The notes: generated from the sequence alone by a model not told the origin. A stretch of 64,000 nt of DNA from an uncultured Eubacteriales bacterium (GCA_900549225.1 URNP01000005.1:1-64000), one strand, 5' to 3'. Shown: positions 53,123 through 62,097, numbered from the stretch's first letter. Translations and numbers: made by a program.

Positions 53123-53356
53123 ATGGAAAAACTGCTAAGTGATTTCATTATCGGCGAGCAAGGCGTAATCAAAACAGTCGGCGGCGACGGAAGAATCAGA
53201 CGTCGTTTGTTCGATATGGGCGTTACACCGGGCGCAGAAGTGTATCTTCGCAAGAAAGCACCCCTCGGAGATCCGATTGAGGTGACCATAAGAGGATACG
53301 AACTCACGCTTCGTAAAACCGAAGCGTCTGTCGTGACGATGGAGGTACAAGAATAA
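53123..53356 (+). CDS. feoA: FeoA-like protein (second copy)
   Basis: 77 residues from ATG 53123, six bases after GGAGG; an ATG at 53108 is upstream of that site. RRRLFDMGVTPGAEVYLRKKAPLGDPIEV and RGYELTLRK are FeoA features, given here in parts: RRRLFDMGVTPGAEV, PLGDPIEV, RGYELTLRK. Its stop overlaps the feoB ATG by one base, so this copy is coupled to FeoB. Confidence 0.9.
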   Translation: MEKLLSDFIIGEQGVIKTVGGDGRIRRRLFDMGVTPGAEVYLRKKAPLGDPIEVTIRGYELTLRKTEASVVTMEVQE

Positions 53357-55980
53357 TGAAAAGATTTGCTCTTGCAGGCAACCCGAACTGTGGCAAAACG
53401 ACTTTGTTCAACAGTTTGACAGGTTCGACCGCACACGTTGGCAACTGGCCCGGCGTCACGGTGGACAAGAAAGAGGGCACGTACAAGAAGTGCGCAGAAC
53501 CCATCTCTATCGTCGACCTTCCCGGCATCTACTCACTCTCTCCGTACACACCGGAAGAAGTGATTTCGAGAAACTACATTCTCGAAGAGAAGCCCGATTG
53601 CGTCATCAACATCGTAGACGCAACCAACCTCGAACGCAACCTTTATCTCACCACTCAAATCATGGAAATCGACGTGCCGATGATCATCGCACTCAACATG
53701 ATGGACGCAGTGGAGAAGAACGGCGACAAAATCGACGCAAAGAGCCTTGAAGAAAAGATCAGCCTTCCCGTCGTTGAGATTTCCGCATTGCGCGAAAAAG
53801 GTCTTGACGAATTGATGCAAAGAGCGTACGAGGTCTGCCAACAACCGAGAAAAGGCAGCACCGTTTTGGAAGGCAGCGCGCTTACGCACCTCATCAACGA
53901 TTGCAGAATCGCACTCGAGGGTAGCGGAGTCGAAAACGCACTCTTCCACGCAGTGAAACTTGTCGAACTCGACGAAATCGAAGTCGGACAACATCCGCAA
54001 GCGGCACAAATGGTCGAAGAGTTCAAAAAGACCTTCAAAGACGACGTATTCGGCACTGACTTTGAAGCAATCGTAGCGGATAGCAGATACAAATACATAT
54101 CCAAAAACTATTCGACCGTTCTCACCAAGAAAGAAGTCACTTCCGAAAAAGAGAAACTCAGCACTTCCGACAAAGTGGATAAGGTGTTGACTCACAAGGT
54201 TTGGGGTATTCCTATCTTCCTTGTGATTTTGTTCCTCGTGTTCCACCTCACGTTTGCAGAGGACTTCCTGTTCCTCGGCGCAGGCGGCGTGTTCGATCCG
54301 AAACCGGCAGTCGCATATATCGTGAATGTAGAAGGCAACCTTCAAGCGGTTGAAAATCTAACGGCAGAAACCGTGGACGAAAACGTCGAATACTTCACCG
54401 CAGATGGCGATCCGGCAGACCTCACATTTGCAGACGACGGAAGCCTCGAAGCAGTTGAAGAAAAACCGTTCGTTTACACCGAAGACAAACACAAAGTGTA
54501 CGTCGACAAAGTGAGTGATCTTACAGGAACTTACTTTGCAGACGAAAAATGCAAATGGGAAGTCACCATCGAAGTCAACGAAGACGGTGAAAGAGAAGTG
54601 GCGTTCGTAAGCGGTATCGACGAGTGGTGCTCGGGCATCAGCGCGGCAACCTTCTTCGGATATGAAGAAAGCGTTTACGGCCCCGGCGTCATCCTTGCAA
54701 ACATCCTCAACACGTTCACCGAGTTCCTCAGCGTATGCGTAAACGAAGGACTCACCCTGGCAGGCGCACCCGAATGGTGCACGGGACTCATCGTAGACGG
54801 CGTTCTCGGCGGCTTGTTCGCAGTGCTCGGCTTCTTGCCGCAAATCCTCTTGCTGTTCTTGTTCTTCTCGATCTTGGAAGACAGCGGTTATATGGCGCGT
54901 GTAGCGTTCATTCTTGACAGAATCTTCAGAAGATTCGGTTTGTCGGGCAGAGCGTTTATGCCGATGATCATGGGATTCGGTTGTTCCGTTCCTGCATTCA
55001 TCAACACTCGTACTCTTGCTGACGAGAACGAAAGAATCGCAACCATCAGAGTCATTCCGTTCTTCAGTTGTGGCGCAAAATTGCCTATCCTCACTGCAAT
55101 CGCAGGCGGTATCGCAACTCAATTCGGATTCGATCATCCCGACGTCATCACATATATGATGTACGTGCTCGGCGTAGTCGTGGCAATCTGCGCGGTCATC
55201 TTGATGCGTGCAACCACGATGAAAGGCGAAGTACCTCCGTTCATTATGGAACTTCCTGCCTATCACGTACCGCAACCCAAGAACCTTGCTGCTCACCTTT
55301 GGGATAAGACGAAGCACTTTGTGAAGAAAGCGTTCACGATCATCCTTGCTTCCACAATCCTCATTTGGTTCATCAGCCACTTCAGTTGGACGTGGCAATT
55401 CCTTGCGGACGAGCAAATGGATCAATCCATCCTTGCGGGAATCGGCGGACTCATTCAGCTTTTGTTCACACCGCTCGGATTCGGTTCACAACTTAGCGCA
55501 TACGGCTGGGTATTTGCAGTCGCGGCAATCACGGGTCTTATCGCAAAAGAAAACGTTATCGCAACGTTCGGCACTTTGGCAGCGTGCATCGTCGGTGGCA
55601 TAATCGACGTAGAAGCAGACGGCGGTGTCGGAGCGGCGGCAACGATGATCCAAGCAACGGGCATCACCGTTCCGGGCCTCATCGCATTCATCGCGTTCAA
55701 CATGCTCACGATTCCGTGCTTTGCGGCAGTCGCAACGGCAAAGGCAGAACTTCCCACCAAGAAGTCTTACAGAATGACCTTGCTCTTCTGGGTCGGTACG
55801 AGTTACGTAGTATCCATGATAATCTACCTCATCGGTGCTTGGTGGTGGACGGTGTTCATCTTCGCGGCAATCTGGGCGGCAATCATCACGCTCATCGTGC
55901 TTGACAACAAAGGCAAGATTGACGTAAAGAAGTTCTTCTGTGACCTCGGCAGCAAACTTAAAATCAAAAAGAACGCATAA
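53356..55980 (+). CDS. feoB: Ferrous iron transporter FeoB with unusual soluble insertion
   Basis: 874 residues. GTPase domain: G1 GNPNCGKT (8-15), G3 DLPGIYSLSPY, G4 NMMD. After the first membrane helix (near 285-305) there is an acidic soluble segment of about 130 residues (310-440; VYVDKVSDLTGTYF, CKWEVTIEVNEDGEREVAF) that ordinary FeoB proteins do not have. The usual gates then follow (LEDSGYMARVAFILD, GFGCSVPAF, FFSCGAKLPI). Imports Fe2+. The insertion should lie outside the cell if the first helix is oriented as usual. Confidence 0.93.
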   Translation: MKRFALAGNPNCGKTTLFNSLTGSTAHVGNWPGVTVDKKEGTYKKCAEPISIVDLPGIYSLSPYTPEEVISRNYILEEKPDCVINIVDATNLERNLYLTTQIMEIDVPMIIALNMMDAVEKNGDKIDAKSLEEKISLPVVEISALREKGLDELMQRAYEVCQQPRKGSTVLEGSALTHLINDCRIALEGSGVENALFHAVKLVELDEIEVGQHPQAAQMVEEFKKTFKDDVFGTDFEAIVADSRYKYISKNYSTVLTKKEVTSEKEKLSTSDKVDKVLTHKVWGIPIFLVILFLVFHLTFAEDFLFLGAGGVFDPKPAVAYIVNVEGNLQAVENLTAETVDENVEYFTADGDPADLTFADDGSLEAVEEKPFVYTEDKHKVYVDKVSDLTGTYFADEKCKWEVTIEVNEDGEREVAFVSGIDEWCSGISAATFFGYEESVYGPGVILANILNTFTEFLSVCVNEGLTLAGAPEWCTGLIVDGVLGGLFAVLGFLPQILLLFLFFSILEDSGYMARVAFILDRIFRRFGLSGRAFMPMIMGFGCSVPAFINTRTLADENERIATIRVIPFFSCGAKLPILTAIAGGIATQFGFDHPDVITYMMYVLGVVVAICAVILMRATTMKGEVPPFIMELPAYHVPQPKNLAAHLWDKTKHFVKKAFTIILASTILIWFISHFSWTWQFLADEQMDQSILAGIGGLIQLLFTPLGFGSQLSAYGWVFAVAAITGLIAKENVIATFGTLAACIVGGIIDVEADGGVGAAATMIQATGITVPGLIAFIAFNMLTIPCFAAVATAKAELPTKKSYRMTLLFWVGTSYVVSMIIYLIGAWWWTVFIFAAIWAAIITLIVLDNKGKIDVKKFFCDLGSKLKIKKNA

Positions 55981-56026
55981 GTCGCGCAACATGCGCAATA
56001 CAGACTTTGCGTAAAAAGAGCGAAAT

Positions 56027-56332
56027 ATGACAAACGTAATCTTTGAAAATGTTTTATCGGCAATGCATCCCGTCGCAATCGTGACGATAATAGCTGCGGT
56101 TGCGATAGTAGGAGGCGTCATCATAGCGTCGATCGTGAGAAAGGTGAAGGGCAAACCGTCACTCGGAAGCGATTGCGCAGGGTGTTCGCACGCAGGGCAG
56201 TGCAACGGACATTGTTGCTCTGACAAGAACGTCGATTGGACGGAACTTGTCAAACAGCGCAAGGCGGAACTCGAAGCACAACGCGAAAAAGAAGCGCAAC
56301 ACGACAAGGATACAGATACGACAAATCAATAA
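56027..56332 (+). CDS. FeoB-associated Cys-rich membrane protein
   Basis: 101 residues. One membrane helix (about 16-36), a basic stop (RKVKGKP), then CAGCSHAGQCNGHCC, a Cys cluster typical of the small proteins found after feoB in Firmicutes, and a charged helical tail. Possible Fe-S or metal-binding accessory; role unproven. Last gene before the operon terminator. Confidence 0.87.
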   Translation: MTNVIFENVLSAMHPVAIVTIIAAVAIVGGVIIASIVRKVKGKPSLGSDCAGCSHAGQCNGHCCSDKNVDWTELVKQRKAELEAQREKEAQHDKDTDTTNQ

Positions 56333-56469
56333 GCACCCACTTTTGCATTGGATAATGATAACCACAGCGTTTAATGCAAAGTCATACAAGCCGCGAGCAG
56401 TCGCGACTTGCAAAACAATAGAAAAGTTGTAGCAATACGACAATCTATATTCTCTCTCAAATGGGAAAA

Positions 56470-56492
56470 GGCGAACTTCGGTTCGCCTTTTC
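56470..56492 (+). terminator. Terminator of the feo operon
   Basis: GGCGAAC (56470-56476), TTCG tetraloop, GTTCGCC (56481-56487), then TTTTC; preceded by an A-run. Confidence 0.92.
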
Positions 56493-56982
56493 TCTTTCCG
56501 TGCGTAGCGAATCGGAATATTCCTCAACAGCACCATAGGTGCAATATCTACTGTCAATACCGCATTAGATGCCGCAAAAGCCGAACTTATCGAAAGGATC
56601 GATGCAAAAGCAACTGTCGTGACCTTCTTCCTCCGCAAACGCAGTTGACAGGTTCATCGCATTAGATGCTCAAAAAATTGCCCAACATAGCGTTACTGCT
56701 TGCCTCAACGCAGAGAGTGTATGAGAATTAAACTCACGCAGTTTCTCATTCATAGTATAGTGCTTTTGTGCCCTACGCATTGCCGTACTCGGCGAAAATT
56801 TGAAATAACGAATTGACACAAAGGTTGAGCAATAGATTGACATTGCACGCCGAATACGCTAGAATAGCAAAGTAATGCAAAGGCGGAGAAGTGTGTGTAT
56901 TCGTCGATTCAGCAGAATTGTGCAACATCGATTGTGACACCCGCCCTCGGTGGCTGTACCGTGTCAAAATCACCAGCAAAAT
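56493..56982 (+). pseudogene. Gene-free stretch with a coiled-coil protein remnant
   Basis: About 490 bases with no intact gene. Bases 56523-56648 read LNSTIGAISTVNTALDAAKA then ELIERIDAKATV before the frame degenerates to a stop. This heptad-rich pattern is like coiled-coil repeats of surface or phage tail-fibre proteins. The 11-mer GCATTAGATGC recurs at 56561 and 56659, which suggests two repeat units once existed. There is no start codon or ribosome binding site, so I read it as debris next to the tRNA gene. Confidence 0.4.
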
Positions 56983-57069
56983 GCGGACATGGCGGAATTG
57001 GCAGACGCGCAAGATTCAGGTTCTTGTGAGCACTAGTTCATGCAGGTTCAAGTCCTGTTGTCCGCACCA
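56983..57069 (+). tRNA. tRNA-Leu (CAG)
   Basis: 87 bases including encoded CCA. Acceptor GCGGACA pairs with TGTCCGC; the D arm contains GGCAGACGC; anticodon stem CAAGA/TCTTG encloses loop TTCAGGT, anticodon CAG; a long variable arm typical of Leu follows; T loop is TTCAAGT between CAGG and CCTG. Confidence 0.95.
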
Positions 57070-57074
57070 GGATG

Positions 57075-57112
57075 AACCCAGTTGAACCATAAAGGTTTGA
57101 CTGGGTTTTCCT
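57075..57112 (+). terminator. Terminator of tRNA-Leu
   Basis: AACCCAGT (57075-57082) pairs with ACTGGGTT (57100-57107), extended inside by GAACC/GGTTT, then TTCCTTTTTC. Confidence 0.85.
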
Positions 57113-57131
57113 TTTTCTAATATTTGTAATA

Positions 57132-58670
57132 TTATACATACATTTCAAATCTAATGGTTTTCTTTTCAAGTGGAAGATTTGACTTGCGTTTCATAACGAC
57201 ATCTTTTGAAAATTTGTAAAATAAAAAGGCCCGACGCCTTTCAGCATCAGGTCTTATCAAGTCTGTATAATTGAAGTGAATTTCTATTCGGTCTTTGTAA
57301 AGAATAACGTCTTTGATAAGCAATTCTATCATTAGACGAGGTGTTTTTCTGATTGCTTGTTGCAAATAGTCAACAATGTCTTTTTTATCAATAGGAATTG
57401 TTTCTTTCGCTTTTTCCAAAGCCAGTTTAGTTTCAAATTCTGTTTTTTGTTGCTCGAGTTCTTCCAATCTTTTTGCAGTGGAAGCACTCACGATTCCTTT
57501 TTCCATACACGCAATAAGATTTGATAAAGCTTTTTCTGTGTCATGCAATTGACCTTCTATAATATTGATTACAGACGCATCTGCCATTTTTTGTTGATGA
57601 GCGTTTAGTATTAGAGTTGCAAGTTTATCTATTAATCTTGGATTCGCAAGAGTTTCATAAGTTGCCTCGACAACCAACTGTTCTAGTAGTTCTTTCCTAA
57701 TTGGAGTATTGTCGCATTTTTTATCGACTTTTCGCCCTGAACATTTGTAATATCTTACAACCTTGCCGGTTCTTGAAGTCCCACTTTCCGAACTTACAGT
57801 CTTTCCACAATAGCCACAATGCACTTTGTTTCTTAAAAGATAATGCACATCTGTGTGTTTGCCGTTTTTATTTGATTGTGCTTTAGCTCTACATATATCA
57901 AATACCTGCTCGTTAACGATAGGCGGGTAAATGTTATCGAATACTTGGTCTCCAAATCTGACAATTCCAATATATTTTTCGTTTTTCAGTAGATTATAGA
58001 AAGCAGTTCGTGTAAATGGTTTTCCGTGACAAAGCACTCCTTCGTTGTTTAGGTCGTCAAGTATGTCTTTTATGAGCCTACCACTTGCGTATTCTTCAAA
58101 CATTCGTCTTACGATTACAGCCTCGTCTTCTTTGATGCGCACTCTTCGGCCTTCGGCTTTCGTTCCGTATGCCTCGTATCCGAAAATAGGTACACCGCCT
58201 GTAAATTGCCCTTTGATTCGACTTTCGTTCAATCCGCGCTTTACCTTTTGTGAAAGCTCGGCAGAGTAGTATTCAGCCATGCCGACGTACATATTTTCAA
58301 GAATAATGCCGTCAAGGTTTTGAGAGCCGTCTATATTTCGCGACGTTCGTTGTGTTGCAGAAATGACAATTTTACCTGTCTTTTGCAATCTGTATTTGTT
58401 AATTGCTTGTTCAATAGAATTCCTTCCGAAACGGTCTAATGCATATACAAGGCAAATATCCCATTCTTTTGTCTTTTCACTGTCCGAAAGCATTTGTTGG
58501 AATTCTTTTCTCAAATCGTTCGTTCCTGTCATTGCGCGGTCTATATACTCGTGTACGACGATAAGTTCATTGTTTTTTGCAAATTCATAGCAAACTCGAA
58601 GCTGACCTTCGATAGATTGTTCAGTCTGTCGTTCGCTTGAATATCTGGCGTAAATGACGCACTTTTTCAT
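57132..58670 (-). CDS. Large serine recombinase (site-specific integrase)
   Basis: 512 residues, ATG behind AAGGAG. N-terminal resolvase domain YARYSSERQTEQSIEGQ (likely nucleophile Ser11) and ALDRFGRNS. The Recombinase domain (IFGYEAYG and RTAFYNLLKNEKYIG) is followed by a zinc ribbon (CGYCGKTVS, then YYKCSGRKVDKKC) and a coiled coil (about 370-430). This is the layout of integrases of prophages and conjugative elements. It lies 62 bases from tRNA-Leu, pointing at it, and marks the left part of a mobile element. Confidence 0.95.
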   Translation of the reverse strand: MKKCVIYARYSSERQTEQSIEGQLRVCYEFAKNNELIVVHEYIDRAMTGTNDLRKEFQQMLSDSEKTKEWDICLVYALDRFGRNSIEQAINKYRLQKTGKIVISATQRTSRNIDGSQNLDGIILENMYVGMAEYYSAELSQKVKRGLNESRIKGQFTGGVPIFGYEAYGTKAEGRRVRIKEDEAVIVRRMFEEYASGRLIKDILDDLNNEGVLCHGKPFTRTAFYNLLKNEKYIGIVRFGDQVFDNIYPPIVNEQVFDICRAKAQSNKNGKHTDVHYLLRNKVHCGYCGKTVSSESGTSRTGKVVRYYKCSGRKVDKKCDNTPIRKELLEQLVVEATYETLANPRLIDKLATLILNAHQQKMADASVINIIEGQLHDTEKALSNLIACMEKGIVSASTAKRLEELEQQKTEFETKLALEKAKETIPIDKKDIVDYLQQAIRKTPRLMIELLIKDVILYKDRIEIHFNYTDLIRPDAERRRAFLFYKFSKDVVMKRKSNLPLEKKTIRFEMYV

Positions 58671-59192
58671 ACTGTTGTCTCCTTTTTGATGTGTTGTAAT
58701 TCGAGTATAGGGTGTTCAATTCCCGTTGAGTAGGACATTGAGCGAGCCGTTTTGTGCCTAATTTGAAATTTAGTAAAACGGTGTTGAAAGCCTGAATTAA
58801 CATTGTTGAAACGATGTTGAAACATAGTTGGAACACTCCTTTGTCGAGTTGTCTTTTTCTTTCGACACCTCGAAAAAATCGGGAAAGCATCGCATCGTCA
58901 AGGGAATAGGGAAAATATTGCGTTGGTATATTTGCTTTAATTATCCGCAATATTTTACCCCTTGAAGAAAGATGCTTTTCTGATAAACTCCCACCCTACT
59001 CAAAAAGAGAAAGAAAAGACATATCACATTGATGTTTCATCATTGTTTTGTTACGGATTTGTAGCGATTTCGTCACAGTTTTGTCATACATATTTTTGTG
59101 TTTCAAAGACGACCTTTGTTGCTTTATAATGTTCTTCTTTTTTGCGGCCACAAGGATTATCGTTAAGTTAGAAAAAACAACGGAGGTGTGAT
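58671..59192. other. 522-bp control region with phased 11-bp repeat array
   Basis: No gene is supported here. GTTGAAAG (58783), GTTGAAAC (58805), GTTGAAAC (58816) and GTTGGAAC (58827) are spaced 22, 11 and 11 bp, so every copy falls on the same helix face; the skipped slot at 58794 holds a degenerate GAATTAAC. This lies 113-164 bases upstream of the recombinase ATG. Further right, TTCAAA (59102-59107) and TATAAT (59125-59130), 17 bases apart, form a plus-strand promoter for the gene at 59193. Confidence 0.6.
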
Positions 59193-59390
59193 ATGCGGGA
59201 AATCATACTTGAAGATAATCCGAGTAAACGACAAATATTTGTAGATGATAACAAACCGGATTTCTCTTATTTATCTAATAAAGATATAGATTTATATATA
59301 TCCTTATTAGAAATAGAAATGTATGAGCATTTCAAGAATCGTCGCAAAAGAAAGCCGAGAGATCAACCTGAAAATAAAAAAATCTCCTAA
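59193..59390 (+). CDS. Small hydrophilic protein of the mobile element
   Basis: 65 residues, ATG behind GGAGGTG with good spacing and a promoter at 59102-59130. Sequence is acidic at first (EIILEDNPSKRQIFVDDNKP) and ends basic (KNRRKRKPRDQPENKK), with a helix between. No family recognised. Position opposite the recombinase suggests a regulator or recombination directionality factor, but there is no direct evidence. Confidence 0.55.
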   Translation: MREIILEDNPSKRQIFVDDNKPDFSYLSNKDIDLYISLLEIEMYEHFKNRRKRKPRDQPENKKIS

Positions 59391-59446
59391 TGTGTACCAT
59401 AAATGTCGCATAACGATTAATGTCAAAAATTTCTTATGAAAACCCG

Positions 59447-59502
59447 TTGACTTTTGTTTTTGAATGACTATAATGAAAATTACAAAACGCAATAAATGTT
59501 GC
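59447..59502 (+). promoter_or_regulatory. Promoter and possible operator of the LexA-like gene
   Basis: TTGACT (59447-59452), 16 bases, TATAAT (59469-59474). The palindrome GCAA-N6-TTGC (59489-59502) lies just after the expected start point, where the repressor could bind its own gene. The usual Firmicute SOS box (GAAC-N4-GTTC) is not present. Confidence 0.5.
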
Positions 59503-59523
59503 AGATTGTAAAAGGGGTATACA

Positions 59524-60135
59524 ATGCAAGTAAAAAACAAAGAAACGATAGATAAGATTTTGAACATACTCAACGAGAGTTTGCGTGAGAACAACGGCAC
59601 TCCGTCTATATACGAAATTGCCGACGCGATAAACGTAAATCCGTCCACGGTCAGCAGATATATCAACTATTTGGTGTCCGAAGGCATAATCGAGAGAAAA
59701 GGCAAGCATTGCAATCTCACTACATCGAAGTTTGCCAAAACGATGTCCAACGTAACGGCTTGCCCGATTGTCGGCGACATTGCTTGCGGCTCTCCGATAC
59801 TTGCGGAAGAAAATATAGAATCGTATGTATCAATCTCAACCGAGTTTTTCGGTCCCGGAGAGTACTTCATACTTAAAGCGAAAGGCGAAAGTATGATAAA
59901 TGCAGGCGTAAATGACGGAGATTTGGTTGTTATACGAAAGCAAGATACTGCAAACGAAGGACAAATAGTGGTTGCACTCACGGATGAGGGTGAGGCTACG
60001 TTAAAGCGATATTTTTTGGATAAAAAGCACAAACTAATAAGACTGCATCCCGAAAATGATGCACTTCAAGATATGTTCTATAAGAACATTCAAATTCAAG
60101 GCATAGCCGTAAAAGTAATAAAGGACTTGTTATAA
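59524..60135 (+). CDS. LexA-like self-cleaving repressor
   Basis: 203 residues, ATG behind AAAGGGG. N-terminal winged HTH (PSIYEIADAINVNPSTVSRY, about 27-46), then a peptidase S24 domain. The cleavage site is probably Cys88-Gly89 (IACGSPILAEENI) in place of LexA's Ala-Gly; catalytic Ser123 (GESM) and Lys161 (ATLKR) are present. It should repress until RecA filaments trigger cleavage. Nine bases ahead of a Y-family polymerase gene, so it likely controls an SOS mutagenesis cassette on the element. Confidence 0.9.
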   Translation: MQVKNKETIDKILNILNESLRENNGTPSIYEIADAINVNPSTVSRYINYLVSEGIIERKGKHCNLTTSKFAKTMSNVTACPIVGDIACGSPILAEENIESYVSISTEFFGPGEYFILKAKGESMINAGVNDGDLVVIRKQDTANEGQIVVALTDEGEATLKRYFLDKKHKLIRLHPENDALQDMFYKNIQIQGIAVKVIKDLL

Positions 60136-60144
60136 AGGAGCAAT

Positions 60145-61407
60145 ATGGAAAAACAACGGACTTATCTTTGCATAGATATGAAATCATTCTTCGCATCTGT
60201 AGAATGTGCGGAACGTGGGTTAAGTCCGTTTGAAACAAACCTTGTCGTTGCAGACGAATCTCGCGGAAAAGGTGCTATAACTTTGGCAATTACTCCAAAG
60301 ATGAAAGCACTCGGAGTCAGAAACCGTTGCAGACTGTTTGAAATACCTAAAAACATAGATTACATTATTGCGCTCCCGCACATGAGTTTGTATATCAAAT
60401 ACTGCGCAGACATTTTTGATATATATCTCGATTATTTCTCACCGGACGATATACATCAATACTCAATCGACGAGGCTTTTATAGACGTTACGGACTACTT
60501 GTCTATTTACAAACTCGAACCAAAGCAACTTGCAAAGAAAATTATAAACGAGATAGCCGAGCGCACGCATATTCCTGCGACTTGCGGTATAGGCACAAAC
60601 CTGTATCTTGCAAAGATTGCACTCGACATCACGGCAAAACATTGCAAAGACCATATTGGAATGCTTGACGAGCAAACATTCAAAGAAACTTTGTGGGAGC
60701 ATAGACCGATAACCGACTTTTGGAATATCGCAAACGGTATTGCCACAAGGCTTGCCCGATATGGAATTCATGATATGAAAGGCGTAGCAACAGCCCCGGA
60801 AGATCTCCTTTATAGGAATTTCGGTAAGAACGCTAAATTGCTAATCGACCACGCAAACGGCAAGGAAAGTTGTACGATTGCGGACATCAAGAACTACAAG
60901 GGTAAGTCAAAGTCTATCTCAAATTCTCAAATCTTGTTCAGCGACTACGCATACGATAAAGCACATATCGTCATACAAGAGATGGCTTTGAGTGGTTGTC
61001 AGCGACTTCTAAAAGAACATTTGATTGCAAGCCACGTCGGTATTTCCGTCGGATATTCAAAAGATGCTGCTCCGGCTACGGGCGGAACGCTCAAAATGGC
61101 AAACAGCACCAATCTCTATTCAATGGTTAAGGAATACGTTGATAGAATTTTTGAAGATACCACACATCAAGACGTTCCTATCCGCAGACTCGCTATATGT
61201 TTTAGCGGACTCGTGGACGAATCTGCCGAGGGCTATGATTTGTTTACTGATTTGGACGCATTGCAAAAAGAGCGCAATGTCGAAAAAGCAGTGTTGGAAA
61301 TCAAAGAAAAGTTTGGTAAGAACGCAATGTTGCGAGGTTTCGACTTGCAAGAAGGCGCAACGCAAAAAGAACGCAACAAACTGATTGGAGGACACAATGG
61401 CGGTTAA
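60145..61407 (+). CDS. Y-family DNA polymerase (UmuC/ImpB type)
   Basis: 420 residues, ATG behind AAGGAG. Catalytic motifs IDMKSFFASVEC (Asp11) and YSIDEAFIDV carry the metal-binding acids; thumb HhH and little-finger regions follow (GIGTNLYLAKIALDI, ISNSQILFSDYA). Translesion polymerase, expected under control of the LexA-like protein upstream. Such genes on mobile elements often pair with a YolD-like gene, as here. Confidence 0.93.
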   Translation: MEKQRTYLCIDMKSFFASVECAERGLSPFETNLVVADESRGKGAITLAITPKMKALGVRNRCRLFEIPKNIDYIIALPHMSLYIKYCADIFDIYLDYFSPDDIHQYSIDEAFIDVTDYLSIYKLEPKQLAKKIINEIAERTHIPATCGIGTNLYLAKIALDITAKHCKDHIGMLDEQTFKETLWEHRPITDFWNIANGIATRLARYGIHDMKGVATAPEDLLYRNFGKNAKLLIDHANGKESCTIADIKNYKGKSKSISNSQILFSDYAYDKAHIVIQEMALSGCQRLLKEHLIASHVGISVGYSKDAAPATGGTLKMANSTNLYSMVKEYVDRIFEDTTHQDVPIRRLAICFSGLVDESAEGYDLFTDLDALQKERNVEKAVLEIKEKFGKNAMLRGFDLQEGATQKERNKLIGGHNGG

Positions 61408-61732
61408 AAACAATGACGATGTGAATCGTGCGGCTCAGTTCCTTCCATTCGATGCACTAAAAGGCTTGTCCGAAGAATTGCAAAGCAGAATCGAAAAGCG
61501 CACTCGCGTTCCTAAGCACGAGTTTTCCGACGAAAAGAAGGAAGAATTGTCCAAAACTCTTGTGAGAGTGGACAAAGGAACGGTTGTGAGAATCAATTTC
61601 TATCTCAACGGACATTACATTGATATAGAAGGAACGGTTGCGAAAAACAACGTGGTCTATCATTATTTGACGATAGGTCAAAAGAAGATATTTTATGACG
61701 ATATCTACCAAATCGATATAGTTTCCGAATAA
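61397..61732 (+). CDS. YolD-like protein
   Basis: 111 residues from ATG 61397, behind GGAGG and overlapping the polymerase gene end by 11 bases. NRAAQFLPFDALKGLSEEL near the N-terminus and the beta-rich C-terminal half (GTVVRINFYLNGHYIDIEGT) match proteins that follow umuC-type genes in Clostridia; YolD-like proteins are proposed UmuD-like partners. The overlap implies coupled translation. Confidence 0.8.
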   Translation: MAVKNNDDVNRAAQFLPFDALKGLSEELQSRIEKRTRVPKHEFSDEKKEELSKTLVRVDKGTVVRINFYLNGHYIDIEGTVAKNNVVYHYLTIGQKKIFYDDIYQIDIVSE

Positions 61733-61766
61733 CTGCCCCGGTTTATAAGGAAATTATATATAGGGT

Positions 61767-61843
61767 GCGCAAGATAGTTTTACTGCGACGCGGGAGTGCC
61801 TAACCCCGTCAATGCAGTAGGCTAAATACAAGTCTATGTGCGC
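61767..61843 (+). ncRNA. Structured leader RNA candidate
   Basis: Nested pairings: GCGCA (61767-61771) with TGCGC (61839-61843); ATAG (61774-61777) with CTAT (61834-61837); TACTGC (61781-61786) with GCAGTA (61814-61819); GACG-GGG (61787-61794) with CCC-CGTC (61805-61810). The last 10 bases before the AGGAGGTG of the next gene are outside. No known riboswitch class recognised. Confidence 0.5.
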
Positions 61844-61865
61844 TATGGGCAAAGGAGGTGCTTTT

Positions 61866-62051
61866 ATGGATAATGCTATTATCACGCAAGACGCTATTCC
61901 GATACGAAAACTGTGTCCCGAATGCAGGAAGTATTTTGTAGCGAGCGTTAAAAGTAACGGCGAAATCGTGGGGAGATGCTCACATTGCCACGCCAAGTAC
62001 TTTGAGCAGAAAAAGAACAACGTGCGACTTATCAAAGTTGTGCAAAGATAA
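61866..62051 (+). CDS. Small Zn-ribbon protein
   Basis: 61 residues from ATG 61866 behind AGGAGGTG. Two CxxC pairs (CPECRKYF and CSHCHAKYF, residues about 17-20 and 38-41) form a probable zinc ribbon, with a basic C-terminus. Likely nucleic-acid or protein binding; function unknown. Flanked on both sides by structured RNA. Confidence 0.7.
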   Translation: MDNAIITQDAIPIRKLCPECRKYFVASVKSNGEIVGRCSHCHAKYFEQKKNNVRLIKVVQR

Positions 62052-62097
62052 TCACTAAAAAGGAAAACTACATACGTCTATATAGGCAAATCAAGGT

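Noticed and set aside
58783..58834. CRISPR array
   Set aside because: Units are 8 bp with 11-bp period; no 20-40-bp repeat with unique spacers and no cas genes in the window.
58621..58950. 109-codon minus-strand frame overlapping the recombinase 5' end
   Set aside because: It overlaps the recombinase start and its ribosome binding site; the product has no family features and crosses the phased repeat array.
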